Assembly: GCA_017445115.1 (NCBI GenBank)
Contig: JAFSUU010000122.1
Span: 21,087-85,086 of the forward strand
Reading direction: 5' to 3'
From: Clostridia bacterium
GTDB lineage: Bacteria > Bacillota_A > Clostridia > Oscillospirales > CAG-272
DNA length: 64,000 nucleotides
The notes beneath the pieces were generated by a model, which was not told where the DNA came from, did not search any database, and was given only the letters and a program-made list of their open reading frames with translations. Position 1 is the first letter of the stretch; each line of letters starts with the position of its first letter. Below, in pieces: positions 43,906 through 50,421 of this stretch. The translations under genes were made by a program, and so were the position numbers.

Positions 43906-43976
43906 GCGCCGGTAGCTCAGCGGTTGAGTGGGGACTAAAAATCCCCGTGAGGCAGGTCCGACTCCTGCACGGCGCA
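43906..43976 (+). ncRNA. tRNA-like RNA with AAA anticodon, no CCA
   Basis: A complete 71-nt cloverleaf: acceptor GCGCCG/CGGCGC with a G-A seventh pair, D arm GCTC/GAGT, anticodon stem GGGGA/TCCCC with loop CTAAAAA (anticodon AAA), five-base variable region, T arm GCAGG/CCTGC. Deviations from a working tRNA: T loop TCCGACT has C where pseudouridine 55 should be, anticodon AAA is almost unknown in bacteria, and no CCA follows (the window's tRNA-Glu encodes one). It sits between units 2 and 4 in the same spacing and lacks the AAGGC/CAGCAA ends. Best read as a tRNA mimic or degenerate tRNA. Confidence 0.75.
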
Positions 43977-43980
43977 ATAT

Positions 43981-44067
43981 AAGGCGCACACAGCAAACTA
44001 TGTGAGCACGGGACTTCTAATCCCGGAGGCTGGCGGAATAATATTCCGAGCAACAAACTGCGCCTTG
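43981..44067 (+). ncRNA. Array RNA unit 4, Arg(UCU)-like anticodon arm
   Basis: Stem AAGGCGCA (43981-43988) / TGCGCCTT (44059-44066), ACAGCAA at 43990. Inside, GAGCA then CGGGA-CTTCTAA-TCCCG, a canonical anticodon arm with UCU, and a second hairpin CGGAAT-AAT-ATTCCG closed by GCT/AGC. The GAGCA...GACTTCTAATC text matches ordinary tRNA-Arg(UCU). Confidence 0.8.
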
Positions 44068-44078
44068 TCCGACTCAAT

Positions 44079-44095
44079 GAGGCGATGGCCTCTTG
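44079..44095 (+). other. Mini-hairpin between units 4 and 5
   Basis: GAGGC-GATG-GCCTC followed by TTG: the same outer form as a unit (stem then TTG) with no interior. Possibly a collapsed unit. Confidence 0.4.
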
Positions 44096-44099
44096 AATA

Positions 44100-44178
44100 A
44101 AGGCACCTTCCAGCAAATTCGTTCTCCATTAGTCTGTTATTCCAGACATTTCGGGCTTGAACACCCGGGGGTGCCTTG
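44100..44178 (+). ncRNA. Array RNA unit 5
   Basis: Stem AAGGCACC (44100-44107) / GGTGCCTT (44170-44177), box variant CCAGCAA (44110-44116). Two inner hairpins: GTCTG-TTATTC-CAGAC and CGGG-CTTGAACA-CCCG, the latter like a T arm (TTGAA). 79 nt. Confidence 0.75.
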
Positions 44179-44191
44179 TAAACACAATAAA

Positions 44192-44272
44192 AAGATGCAG
44201 GCAGCAAAGTATTTGTCAGGTAAGTTCTGACCCAAACCGTTTACCGGTTTGAAATTCCAAAAACGCATCTTG
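44192..44272 (+). ncRNA. Array RNA unit 6
   Basis: Stem AAGATGC (44192-44198) / GCATCTT (44265-44271), box GCAGCAA (44201-44207). Inner hairpins GTCAG-GTAAGTT-CTGAC (seven-base loop like an anticodon arm) and AAACCG-TTTAC-CGGTTT. The base change G to A in the stem 5' strand (AAGAT) is matched by C to T on the 3' strand (TCTT), a compensatory change. Confidence 0.75.
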
Positions 44273-44276
44273 TAAA

Positions 44277-44366
44277 AAGGCGCATACAGCAATATTTGGT
44301 GTTAGCAGGGGACTTGTAAACCCCCGTCGCTGGCGGAAGCATTTCCGTTAATCAAACTGCGCCTTG
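44277..44366 (+). ncRNA. Array RNA unit 7, Thr(UGU)-like anticodon arm
   Basis: Stem AAGGCGCA (44277-44284) / TGCGCCTT (44358-44365), ACAGCAA at 44286. Anticodon-like arm GGGG-ACTTGTAAA-CCCC with loop CTTGTAA (UGU), then GCTGGCGGAA-GCAT-TTCCG, a module shared with unit 4 (GCTGGCGGAATAATATTCCG). Confidence 0.8.
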
Positions 44367-44376
44367 TTCTGACAAA

Positions 44377-44455
44377 AAGGTACGTGCAGCAAAGCATATT
44401 CTTGCGCAAGACAACGATCTTAAACGGACGGCATGCAAAGCCGTAACGTACCTTG
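44377..44455 (+). ncRNA. Array RNA unit 8, Cys(GCA)-like anticodon arm
   Basis: Stem AAGGTACG (44377-44384) / CGTACCTT (44447-44454), box GCAGCAA (44386-44392). Inner palindrome CTTGCGCAAG and an arm ACGGC-ATGCAAA-GCCGT, seven-base loop with GCA in the anticodon position. Confidence 0.75.
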
Positions 44456-44460
44456 AAATA

Positions 44461-44568
44461 AAGGCACCGACAGCAACTGTAATCTCTGAAGCCGGCAAAA
44501 AAGTACGGCAGGTGACTGAAAATCACTGTGCAGGACTTATATAGTCCGCGGAAACAAACGGTGCCTTG
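44461..44568 (+). ncRNA. Array RNA unit 9, Phe(GAA)-like cloverleaf
   Basis: Longest unit, 108 nt. Stem AAGGCACCG (44461-44469) / CGGTGCCTT (44559-44567), ACAGCAA at 44470. Three inner arms in cloverleaf order: GCCG/CGGC (D-like), GTGA-CTGAAAA-TCAC with the exact tRNA-Phe anticodon loop (GAA), and GGACT-TATAT-AGTCC. The ACAGCAA box overlaps the stem end. 33 nt separate it from the DUF2828 gene with no terminator, so array and genes are probably one transcript. Confidence 0.8.
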
Positions 44569-44601
44569 TAATTTGATTTTAATGCAAAAGGAGTGATTCT
44601 A

Positions 44602-46077
44602 ATGCTGGAATACATAAAGAATGAAGCAAACATGACGTTAACCGAAAACGGAGCGGCGACATACGAGTCCACGGGCTCGGAATGTCTCGACCTCTTTGCG
44701 ACCATCGGTGCCCTGCGCCGTGCGAGCGATGAAGAAATCATAACCAGATTTGTCCGTGCATACACCGAAAATCCCGACACAGCAATGAAGATGCTCTTCT
44801 TTGCAAGAGATATCAGGGGAGGCCTCGGCGAGAGACGCGTATTCAGAGTGATACTCAACTGGCTGGCAGCAAATGAGCCTGCGTCGGTAAAAAAGAATCT
44901 TGAATACGTCGCAGAATACGGACGCTATGACGATCTGCTCTCACTGATCGGTACTCCTTGTGAAAAGGAAGCAATCGACGTAATCAGAGCTCAGTTTATC
45001 AAGGATACGGAAGCTCTCGAGAGCGAAGGTAACGTTTCTCTTCTGGCAAAGTGGCTTCCTTCCGTCAACGCATCGAACTCCGGGACAAAGGCGCTCGGTA
45101 AAAAGATCGCAAAGGCGCTCAGTTTCTCTGAAGCTGAGTACAGAAAGGCCCTGAGTGCGCTTCGTGCAAAAATACGCATCATAGAGAACAATCTCAGAGA
45201 AAAGGATTATTCTTTTGATTACGAAAAGCAGCCGTCCCGGGCTATGTTCAAGTACAAAAAAGCGTTCATCCGCAACGACAGTAAGCGCTATAACGAATTC
45301 ATAAACGCTGTCGCCGCCGGGAGTAAGACGCTTCACGCAGAAAACGTCTCTCCTTACGAGCTCGTTGAGCCGTATCTGTTACCGCATTGGTACGGAGGTA
45401 AGGATATCACCCCGGCCGAAAAGGAAGTTCTGAATGCAACCTGGGCGTCCATTCCTGACTTCGGCAGTGATGAAAACGCAATTGCAGTGATCGATACGTC
45501 CGGATCGATGTACTGTTGCTCAAATCCCGTACCCGCCGCTGTTGCTCTTTCGCTCGGACTGTATTTTGCAGAGCACAATACCGGCGCGTTCAAAAATCAT
45601 TTTATAGAATTTTCCGCACGTCCTCAGCTCATAGAGATCAAAGGTGAAACCTTTGCCGACAGACTTCGCTATGTTACCTCGTTCAACGAGATAGCAAACA
45701 CGAACCTTGAAGCCGTATTTGATTTGATCCTGAATGCCGCGGTGAAGAACAACGTTTCTCAGAACGAACTTCCCGCAAAGCTTGTGATCATTTCCGATAT
45801 GGAATTTGACCGGTGCGTCAACAACGCGTCGGCAGTAAACTTCCAAAACGCGAAGAAGAAGTATGAATCACATGGCTATACTCTTCCCAAGATCGTATTC
45901 TGGAACGTCGCAAGCCGTAACCGTCAGCAGCCGGTAACACAAAACGAACAAGGCGTAGCGTTGATCTCGGGTGTGACCCCGCGCATCTTCTCCATGGTTG
46001 CAGGCGGGATTCTTTCCCCGTTTGCATTAATGATGGAAGTGCTCGGGAGCGAGCGCTATGCTAAAATAGCTGCGTAG
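44602..46077 (+). CDS. DUF2828 / Ro60-like TROVE-vWA protein
   Basis: 491 residues from ATG 44602 (AAAAGGAG upstream; GTG 44593 overlaps that site). The N-terminal helical part (NGAATYESTGSECLDLFATIGALRRASDEEIITRFVRAY..., FFARDIRGGLGERRVFRVIL, GRYDDLL) has the HEAT-repeat features of TROVE domains. A von Willebrand A domain follows, with MIDAS motif DTSGS at 298-302 and ISDMEFD near 400. Ro60 proteins bind Y RNAs and misfolded RNA ends; DUF2828 is, to my knowledge, a distant relative. The RNA array just upstream is the obvious ligand candidate, and rtcB follows. Ro60 relationship is from pattern, not a search. Confidence 0.75.
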   Translation: MLEYIKNEANMTLTENGAATYESTGSECLDLFATIGALRRASDEEIITRFVRAYTENPDTAMKMLFFARDIRGGLGERRVFRVILNWLAANEPASVKKNLEYVAEYGRYDDLLSLIGTPCEKEAIDVIRAQFIKDTEALESEGNVSLLAKWLPSVNASNSGTKALGKKIAKALSFSEAEYRKALSALRAKIRIIENNLREKDYSFDYEKQPSRAMFKYKKAFIRNDSKRYNEFINAVAAGSKTLHAENVSPYELVEPYLLPHWYGGKDITPAEKEVLNATWASIPDFGSDENAIAVIDTSGSMYCCSNPVPAAVALSLGLYFAEHNTGAFKNHFIEFSARPQLIEIKGETFADRLRYVTSFNEIANTNLEAVFDLILNAAVKNNVSQNELPAKLVIISDMEFDRCVNNASAVNFQNAKKKYESHGYTLPKIVFWNVASRNRQQPVTQNEQGVALISGVTPRIFSMVAGGILSPFALMMEVLGSERYAKIAA

Positions 46078-46083
46078 AAAAGG

Positions 46084-46115
46084 CGGGCGGATCGATCATG
46101 GATCCGCCCGTTCTT
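46084..46115 (+). terminator. Hairpin between DUF2828 and rtcB
   Basis: CGGGCGGATC (46084-46093) pairs with GATCCGCCCG (46101-46110), then TTCTT. Weak terminator or mRNA-stabilising hairpin setting the ratio of the two proteins. Confidence 0.6.
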
Positions 46116-46130
46116 GAAAGGAGAAATAAT

Positions 46131-47399
46131 ATGTTTGACATAAAAGGAAAAGTGAATACCGCGGTCTGCTACGCGCGAGTCGTTGAAGACGACGCGATCG
46201 AACAGATACGGAGAATGTGCGACTACGAGCTCACAGAGGGCTCCCGGGTCCGCATCATGCCCGACGTGCATTTCGGCAAGGGTTGCACTATCGGAACTAC
46301 AATGACTGTCACGGACAAAGCTTGCCCCAACATTGTCGGCGTCGATATCGGCTGCGGAATGTATACCGTAAAGCTTGAAAATAAAGAACTCAATTTTGAA
46401 AAAATCGACGAAGCCGCGCACTATATACCCTCCGGGATGAATACGTGGGAAGGCCGGATCGAGCGATTCGACTTAACAGTGCTTAAGTGTTACCGTTCCC
46501 TCAATCACTCGAAAAGACTTGAACGGTCACTCGGGACCCTCGGCGGAGGAAACCACTTTATCGAGATAGATAAAGCGTCGGACGGAACGTTCTATCTCGT
46601 GATCCACTCCGGAAGCCGGAATCTCGGCAAGCAGGTCGCGGAGATCTACCAGCAGCTCGCAATAGACCTTCACGCGGGCAAGGAAGATTACTTCGCAAAG
46701 AGAGATGAAATCATAACCACTTATAAAGCGGAGGGAAGGCGTACCGAGATACAAACTGCTCTGAAAAAACTCGAAAAGGAATACAAAAAGAAGATGCCTG
46801 ACGTGCCTGAAGATCTCTGCTGGCTGTACGGCACATTTCTCGATGACTATCTCCATGACGTCGAGATCTGTCAGAGATTCGCGCGCCGGAGCCGCGAGCT
46901 GATGGCCGAGATCATACTCGACCGGACAGGTATGACGGCATCCGAATCCTTCCACACAATACACAACTATATCGATACGGACGAGATGATTCTTCGCAAA
47001 GGCGCGATCGCAGCGCACGCGGGCGAAAAGGTGCTGATACCTATCAACATGCGCGACGGGTCCGTCATCGCAGTCGGCAGGGGGAACCCCGAATGGAACT
47101 TCTCCGCGCCTCACGGAGCCGGACGCATCATGTCCCGCAGCAAAGCAAGAGACGTGATCGATATAGAAGCGTATAAAGCGGCGATGGAGGGTATCTATAC
47201 GACTTCCGTCAACGAACAGACTCTTGACGAAGCTCCTATGGCGTATAAGTCGATAGACGATATAATCGACGTCATCAGAGATTCGGTCGATATTCTTGAC
47301 ATCATGAAGCCGGTGTATAATTTCAAGGCCGCGGAGGACGATCTTCCCTGGAAGAAAAGGAAGAGAAACGGTGATGAAATGTCGGAAGAAGATCTATAA
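46131..47399 (+). CDS. rtcB: RNA-splicing ligase RtcB
   Basis: 422 residues from ATG 46131 (GAAAGGAG upstream). All catalytic blocks present: MPDVHFGKGCTIGT, VDIGCGM (Cys75), GGGNHF (His142), HSGSRN (His159), HTIHNY (275-280) and SAPHGAGRIMSR, where His328 is the residue guanylylated by GTP. RtcB joins 2',3'-cyclic phosphate ends to 5'-OH ends using Mn2+ and GTP, repairing tRNAs cut by anticodon nucleases. Pairing with a Ro60-like protein and structured RNAs parallels the rsr-Y RNA-rtcBA operon of Salmonella; here WYL proteins stand where RtcR would be. Confidence 0.93.
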   Translation: MFDIKGKVNTAVCYARVVEDDAIEQIRRMCDYELTEGSRVRIMPDVHFGKGCTIGTTMTVTDKACPNIVGVDIGCGMYTVKLENKELNFEKIDEAAHYIPSGMNTWEGRIERFDLTVLKCYRSLNHSKRLERSLGTLGGGNHFIEIDKASDGTFYLVIHSGSRNLGKQVAEIYQQLAIDLHAGKEDYFAKRDEIITTYKAEGRRTEIQTALKKLEKEYKKKMPDVPEDLCWLYGTFLDDYLHDVEICQRFARRSRELMAEIILDRTGMTASESFHTIHNYIDTDEMILRKGAIAAHAGEKVLIPINMRDGSVIAVGRGNPEWNFSAPHGAGRIMSRSKARDVIDIEAYKAAMEGIYTTSVNEQTLDEAPMAYKSIDDIIDVIRDSVDILDIMKPVYNFKAAEDDLPWKKRKRNGDEMSEEDL

Positions 47400-47421
47400 A
47401 AAGACAATTAATAATTCCTAA

Positions 47422-47461
47422 GGTCAGACGCCTATCCGGCGTCTGACCGCATTTTTTATTT
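47422..47461 (+). terminator. Terminator of the RNA-repair cassette
   Basis: GGTCAGACGCC (47422-47432), TATCC loop, GGCGTCTGACC (47438-47448), tail GCATTTTTTATTT. Confidence 0.88.
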
Positions 47462-47466
47462 CCCCC

Positions 47467-47495
47467 TTGACAACCGTCACAATTTGTGCTACAAT
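47467..47495 (+). promoter_or_regulatory. Promoter of the AbrB-ABC operon
   Basis: TTGACA (47467-47472), 17 nt, TACAAT (47490-47495). Confidence 0.85.
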
Positions 47496-47531
47496 GTAAG
47501 AAAAGTAAGAAAAGTAAGAAAAGTAAGAAAT
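47496..47531 (+). repeat. Four tandem 9-nt repeats at the transcript start
   Basis: GTAAGAAAA repeated at 47496, 47505, 47514 and 47523 (last copy ends in T), directly after the -10 box. The position suits an operator for the AbrB-like product of the first gene. Confidence 0.75.
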
Positions 47532-47550
47532 TTCGGAAAGGGGTTTTCGG

Positions 47551-47772
47551 ATGAAAGTCATTCAGAACGACAGATTTATCGTCAGCGTGAAGGTAGGTCC
47601 GAAGGGGCAGATCACGGTTCCGGTCGAGGCGAGAAAGATGTTCGACATTAAAGAGGGCGATACGCTGATGGTGATGGGCGACAAGTCGAGGGGCGGCGTC
47701 GCGCTTATGAAAGCTGACGAGTTTTATAATATGATGGGAGGCGCGTTCGATGTCGGCGATAAGAACGGTTGA
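47551..47772 (+). CDS. AbrB/MazE/SpoVT family DNA-binding protein
   Basis: 73 residues with the swapped-hairpin motif 'VKVGPKGQITVPVEARKMFDIKEGDTLMVMGDKSRGGVALMKADEF'. A dimeric transition-state type regulator. GAAAGGGG upstream of the ATG. It overlaps the ABC ATPase gene by 23 nt; such AbrB-ABC pairs are common in Clostridia and suggest autoregulation of the exporter. Confidence 0.9.
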   Translation: MKVIQNDRFIVSVKVGPKGQITVPVEARKMFDIKEGDTLMVMGDKSRGGVALMKADEFYNMMGGAFDVGDKNG

Positions 47773-48481
47773 TCTCAGAAAAGAATACAAGGACGTCGTT
47801 GCGGTCGAGGGGTTGAACCTTGAGATACGCGAGGGGGAGCTGTTTTCACTTCTCGGCGTGAACGGTGCCGGAAAGACGACTACGGTAAAAATGCTGACCG
47901 GACTTGTCAAGCCGACGTCCGGCGATGCTTATATCCTCGGAAACTCTGTGCTGACGGAGCACGAGGCGGTAAAAGAAGCGGTCGACGTTTCGATGCAGGA
48001 GACGTCGATAGCGCGCAAACTGACGGTCGGGGAAAACATTGAGTTTTACGCGGAGCTTAACGGTCAGAGCGCGGACGAGATCGAGGAGACGAAAAGATAC
48101 GTCAATTCGACGTTCGGGCTCGATGAGGTCAAAGACAAGCGCGCGGGAAAGCTTTCGGGCGGCTGGCAGAGGAAGCTGTCGATAGCGCTGGCGCTCGTAT
48201 CTCATCCGAAGGTACTTTTTCTCGACGAGCCGACGCTCGGCCTTGACGTAATTGCGAGAAGAGAGCTCTGGAAGACGATCTCCGCTTTGAAAGGGAGGAT
48301 GACGATAGTCCTCACAACTCACTATATGGAGGAGGCGGAGGCGCTCTCCGACCGCATCGGTATCATGAAAGACGGACGGTTGATGTTCGTCGGCACGAAG
48401 GAGGAGCTTTTTGCCGCCACCGGCAAGCAGAACGTTGAGAACGCGTTTATCGAAGTCGTTTCCGGGGGGTGTGCGTTATGA
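47750..48481 (+). CDS. ABC transporter ATP-binding protein (exporter)
   Basis: 243 residues. Walker A LLGVNGAGKTTTVKML, Q-loop VSMQETSIARKLTV, signature LSGGWQRKL, Walker B VLFLDEPTLGLD, switch TTHYMEEAE: the antibiotic/multidrug ABC-2 type ATPase. Substrate unknown. Overlaps both neighbours (23 nt with AbrB, 4 nt with the permease). Confidence 0.92.
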   Translation: MSAIRTVDLRKEYKDVVAVEGLNLEIREGELFSLLGVNGAGKTTTVKMLTGLVKPTSGDAYILGNSVLTEHEAVKEAVDVSMQETSIARKLTVGENIEFYAELNGQSADEIEETKRYVNSTFGLDEVKDKRAGKLSGGWQRKLSIALALVSHPKVLFLDEPTLGLDVIARRELWKTISALKGRMTIVLTTHYMEEAEALSDRIGIMKDGRLMFVGTKEELFAATGKQNVENAFIEVVSGGCAL

Positions 48482-49230
48482 ACGGATCGTTTGGACGGAT
48501 CAAGGCTTTAACAAAAAGGAATCTTAAAGAGATAGTAAGAGATCCTCTGTCGCTGATCTTTATGCTGGCGATGCCTCTCGTGATGGAGATACTGTTTTAT
48601 CTTCTGTTCCACGAGATGACGTCTCAGTTCGGGATGAAATACCTTGCGCCCGGGATCGTTGTGTTCTCGCAGACGTTTCTGACTCTGTTCACCGGGCTCC
48701 TTATCTCCATCGACCGCGGAAGCGCATTTTTGACGAGGCTTTACGTTTCAAAGACGAAGCCGTATGAATTCATTTTGTCGTACGCTCTCGCGGTGATACC
48801 GATAACGCTGTTTCAGTCGATCCTGTTCTTCGCTGCCGGCGGTATTATAGACAGTTCGATCTTCGGCGTCGGTATGATTTGGTGCATCCTGCTCTCCGTC
48901 GTGACTTCGCTCTTCTTCATCGGGCTCGGAATCTTGTTCGGCTCGCTGTGTGGAGAGAGATCGGTCGGCGGAGTTTCGTCCGTGATAATCACCGGGCAGT
49001 CGCTGCTTAGCGGCATGTGGTTCCCGGTAGACGGGCTCGGCGGCGGTATGCTCACGGTTATGAAGATCCTTCCTTTCAAAAACGCGACAGATCTTATGCA
49101 GAACGTTCTGAACGGCGTGAACGATCGCTTTGCAGACTTTTGGCTGCCGCTCATAATAGTTTCAGCTTACGCCGCGGTGATCTTTGTCGTTGCGTGCGCG
49201 GTATTCAAACACAAAATGATCGAAAAATAA
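48478..49230 (+). CDS. ABC-2 type transporter permease
   Basis: 250 residues from ATG 48478 (ATGA overlap; GGGGGGTG upstream). Six membrane helices; NLKEIVRDPLSLIFMLAMPLVMEILFY near the N-terminus and SVIITGQSLLSGMWFPVDGL in the second half are typical of ABC-2 exporters. Works with the preceding ATPase; cargo unknown. Confidence 0.9.
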   Translation: MNGSFGRIKALTKRNLKEIVRDPLSLIFMLAMPLVMEILFYLLFHEMTSQFGMKYLAPGIVVFSQTFLTLFTGLLISIDRGSAFLTRLYVSKTKPYEFILSYALAVIPITLFQSILFFAAGGIIDSSIFGVGMIWCILLSVVTSLFFIGLGILFGSLCGERSVGGVSSVIITGQSLLSGMWFPVDGLGGGMLTVMKILPFKNATDLMQNVLNGVNDRFADFWLPLIIVSAYAAVIFVVACAVFKHKMIEK

Positions 49231-49282
49231 TCTTAAGCTCGCCGTATAATTGATAATATATCTTCCCAAAACGCCGAAAGTA

Positions 49283-49291
49283 TGATATACT
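49283..49291 (+). promoter_or_regulatory. Extended -10 promoter
   Basis: TGATATACT (TGn + TATACT), with TTCCCA (49263-49268) as a weak -35; 33 nt before the ATG at 49324. Confidence 0.55.
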
Positions 49292-49323
49292 GAAAAAAAC
49301 GAGATCCTCTTTTCGGGAGAATT

Positions 49324-50421
49324 ATGAAGTATTATACGTACAGCGGCAAAAAAAGCCAGAGCCGGTTCAAGAGCAACAGAAAACAGCTGATAATCAGGAT
49401 CACTGCGATAGTGTCTGCGGTGGTCCTTTCGGTCGCGTTTGCTCTTATACTCGGGAATTATCTGAAGAAAAAGCTTGAGAACGCTCCGCTGTCCGATGAA
49501 CCGATAGATTCCATCATCGATACGTCAAGCGCCGACGACGGGACGAGCGGGATCGGATTTGTCAAAAACGACCGCAGCACCGAAGAGCTGTCGGCGGTTT
49601 TCGGCTGTCTCGATCTCGAGGGATGCCCCGATGCGGCAAGCGCTGAGAGATTCGTCATATCGCTGAGAGACGCCGGATACACCGGGATCATCTTTAACGT
49701 AAAGCGCGACGGAGGCAAGTACGCGTACGTATCAAACGCCGTGACGGAGCTGTCAAATATCACGTCACAGGGCGGCGCGGTGTCTTACGATATTCTGTCT
49801 TCTGCGGTAAATTCCGCCTCTGTCAGAGGTATGAGGAGCGCCGCGTATATCGACGTCGGAGACGTGTTCACGGCGTCGGAAGACGGAAAAGTCGGCGTCA
49901 CGCTCGACCGCGCGGTGGTGAAAGAGCTTTCCGCCATGGGATTTTCCGAGATCGTTTTCGGGGGGCTCGCCGACGATTGCGAGATCACAACCGGTTTTGT
50001 AAAGGAACTGTACGGCTATTTTTCGCATCTCAGGACTGAATGTGAAAACGTCGATTTCGGTCTCGTGATCGATCCGCTCGTGCTTGAAGATCCGGGAAAG
50101 ACTCCGGCGCTTGAGCTGGTCTTCAGATTCATCGACTTTTTCGCGTTTGACCTTCGCGACGTCACGGCTTTCGGGGACGGAGCGATCGCAGCGCTTCTTG
50201 ACAATTTCGGGGGAAGCTTCAGCGCGTATTCGATACTGACTCTCACAGACGGAGGCAGTGTTGAGACGATAACGAATACAGCGTCAGTATTCTCATCGAA
50301 GAATCATCTTAACGTGGCTTTTCTGACACCGCGGCATGACTATTCAGACGGTTCGGACTACTCGAAAAAGATCAATACTTATTCTGTATTTAATATTGAC
50401 AACGGGAACGGTGACAGCTGA
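49324..50421 (+). CDS. Membrane-anchored protein with glycoside-hydrolase-like (DUF4015-like) domain
   Basis: 365 residues: short basic N-terminus, one membrane helix (IVSAVVLSVAFALILGNYL, about 33-51), acidic linker, then an extracellular domain with 'AERFVISLRDAGYTGIIFNVKRDGGKYAYVSN' and a later 'RMRSAAYIDVGDVF', 'FSEIVFGGLADDCEI', resembling the TIM-barrel of DUF4015 putative glycosidases. I cannot identify catalytic acids with confidence; it may be inactive. First of three tightly joined genes ending with comF. Confidence 0.6.
   Translation: MKYYTYSGKKSQSRFKSNRKQLIIRITAIVSAVVLSVAFALILGNYLKKKLENAPLSDEPIDSIIDTSSADDGTSGIGFVKNDRSTEELSAVFGCLDLEGCPDAASAERFVISLRDAGYTGIIFNVKRDGGKYAYVSNAVTELSNITSQGGAVSYDILSSAVNSASVRGMRSAAYIDVGDVFTASEDGKVGVTLDRAVVKELSAMGFSEIVFGGLADDCEITTGFVKELYGYFSHLRTECENVDFGLVIDPLVLEDPGKTPALELVFRFIDFFAFDLRDVTAFGDGAIAALLDNFGGSFSAYSILTLTDGGSVETITNTASVFSSKNHLNVAFLTPRHDYSDGSDYSKKINTYSVFNIDNGNGDS

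Noticed and set aside
43906..43976. Ordinary tRNA-Phe or tRNA-Lys gene
   Set aside because: Anticodon AAA, C55 and missing CCA, plus its place inside the unit array, argue against a normal decoding tRNA; kept as tRNA-like RNA.
40990..47448. Integration of the RNA-repair cassette at tRNA-Glu with att repeats
   Set aside because: No copy of the tRNA 3' end was found after rtcB and no integrase gene is present.
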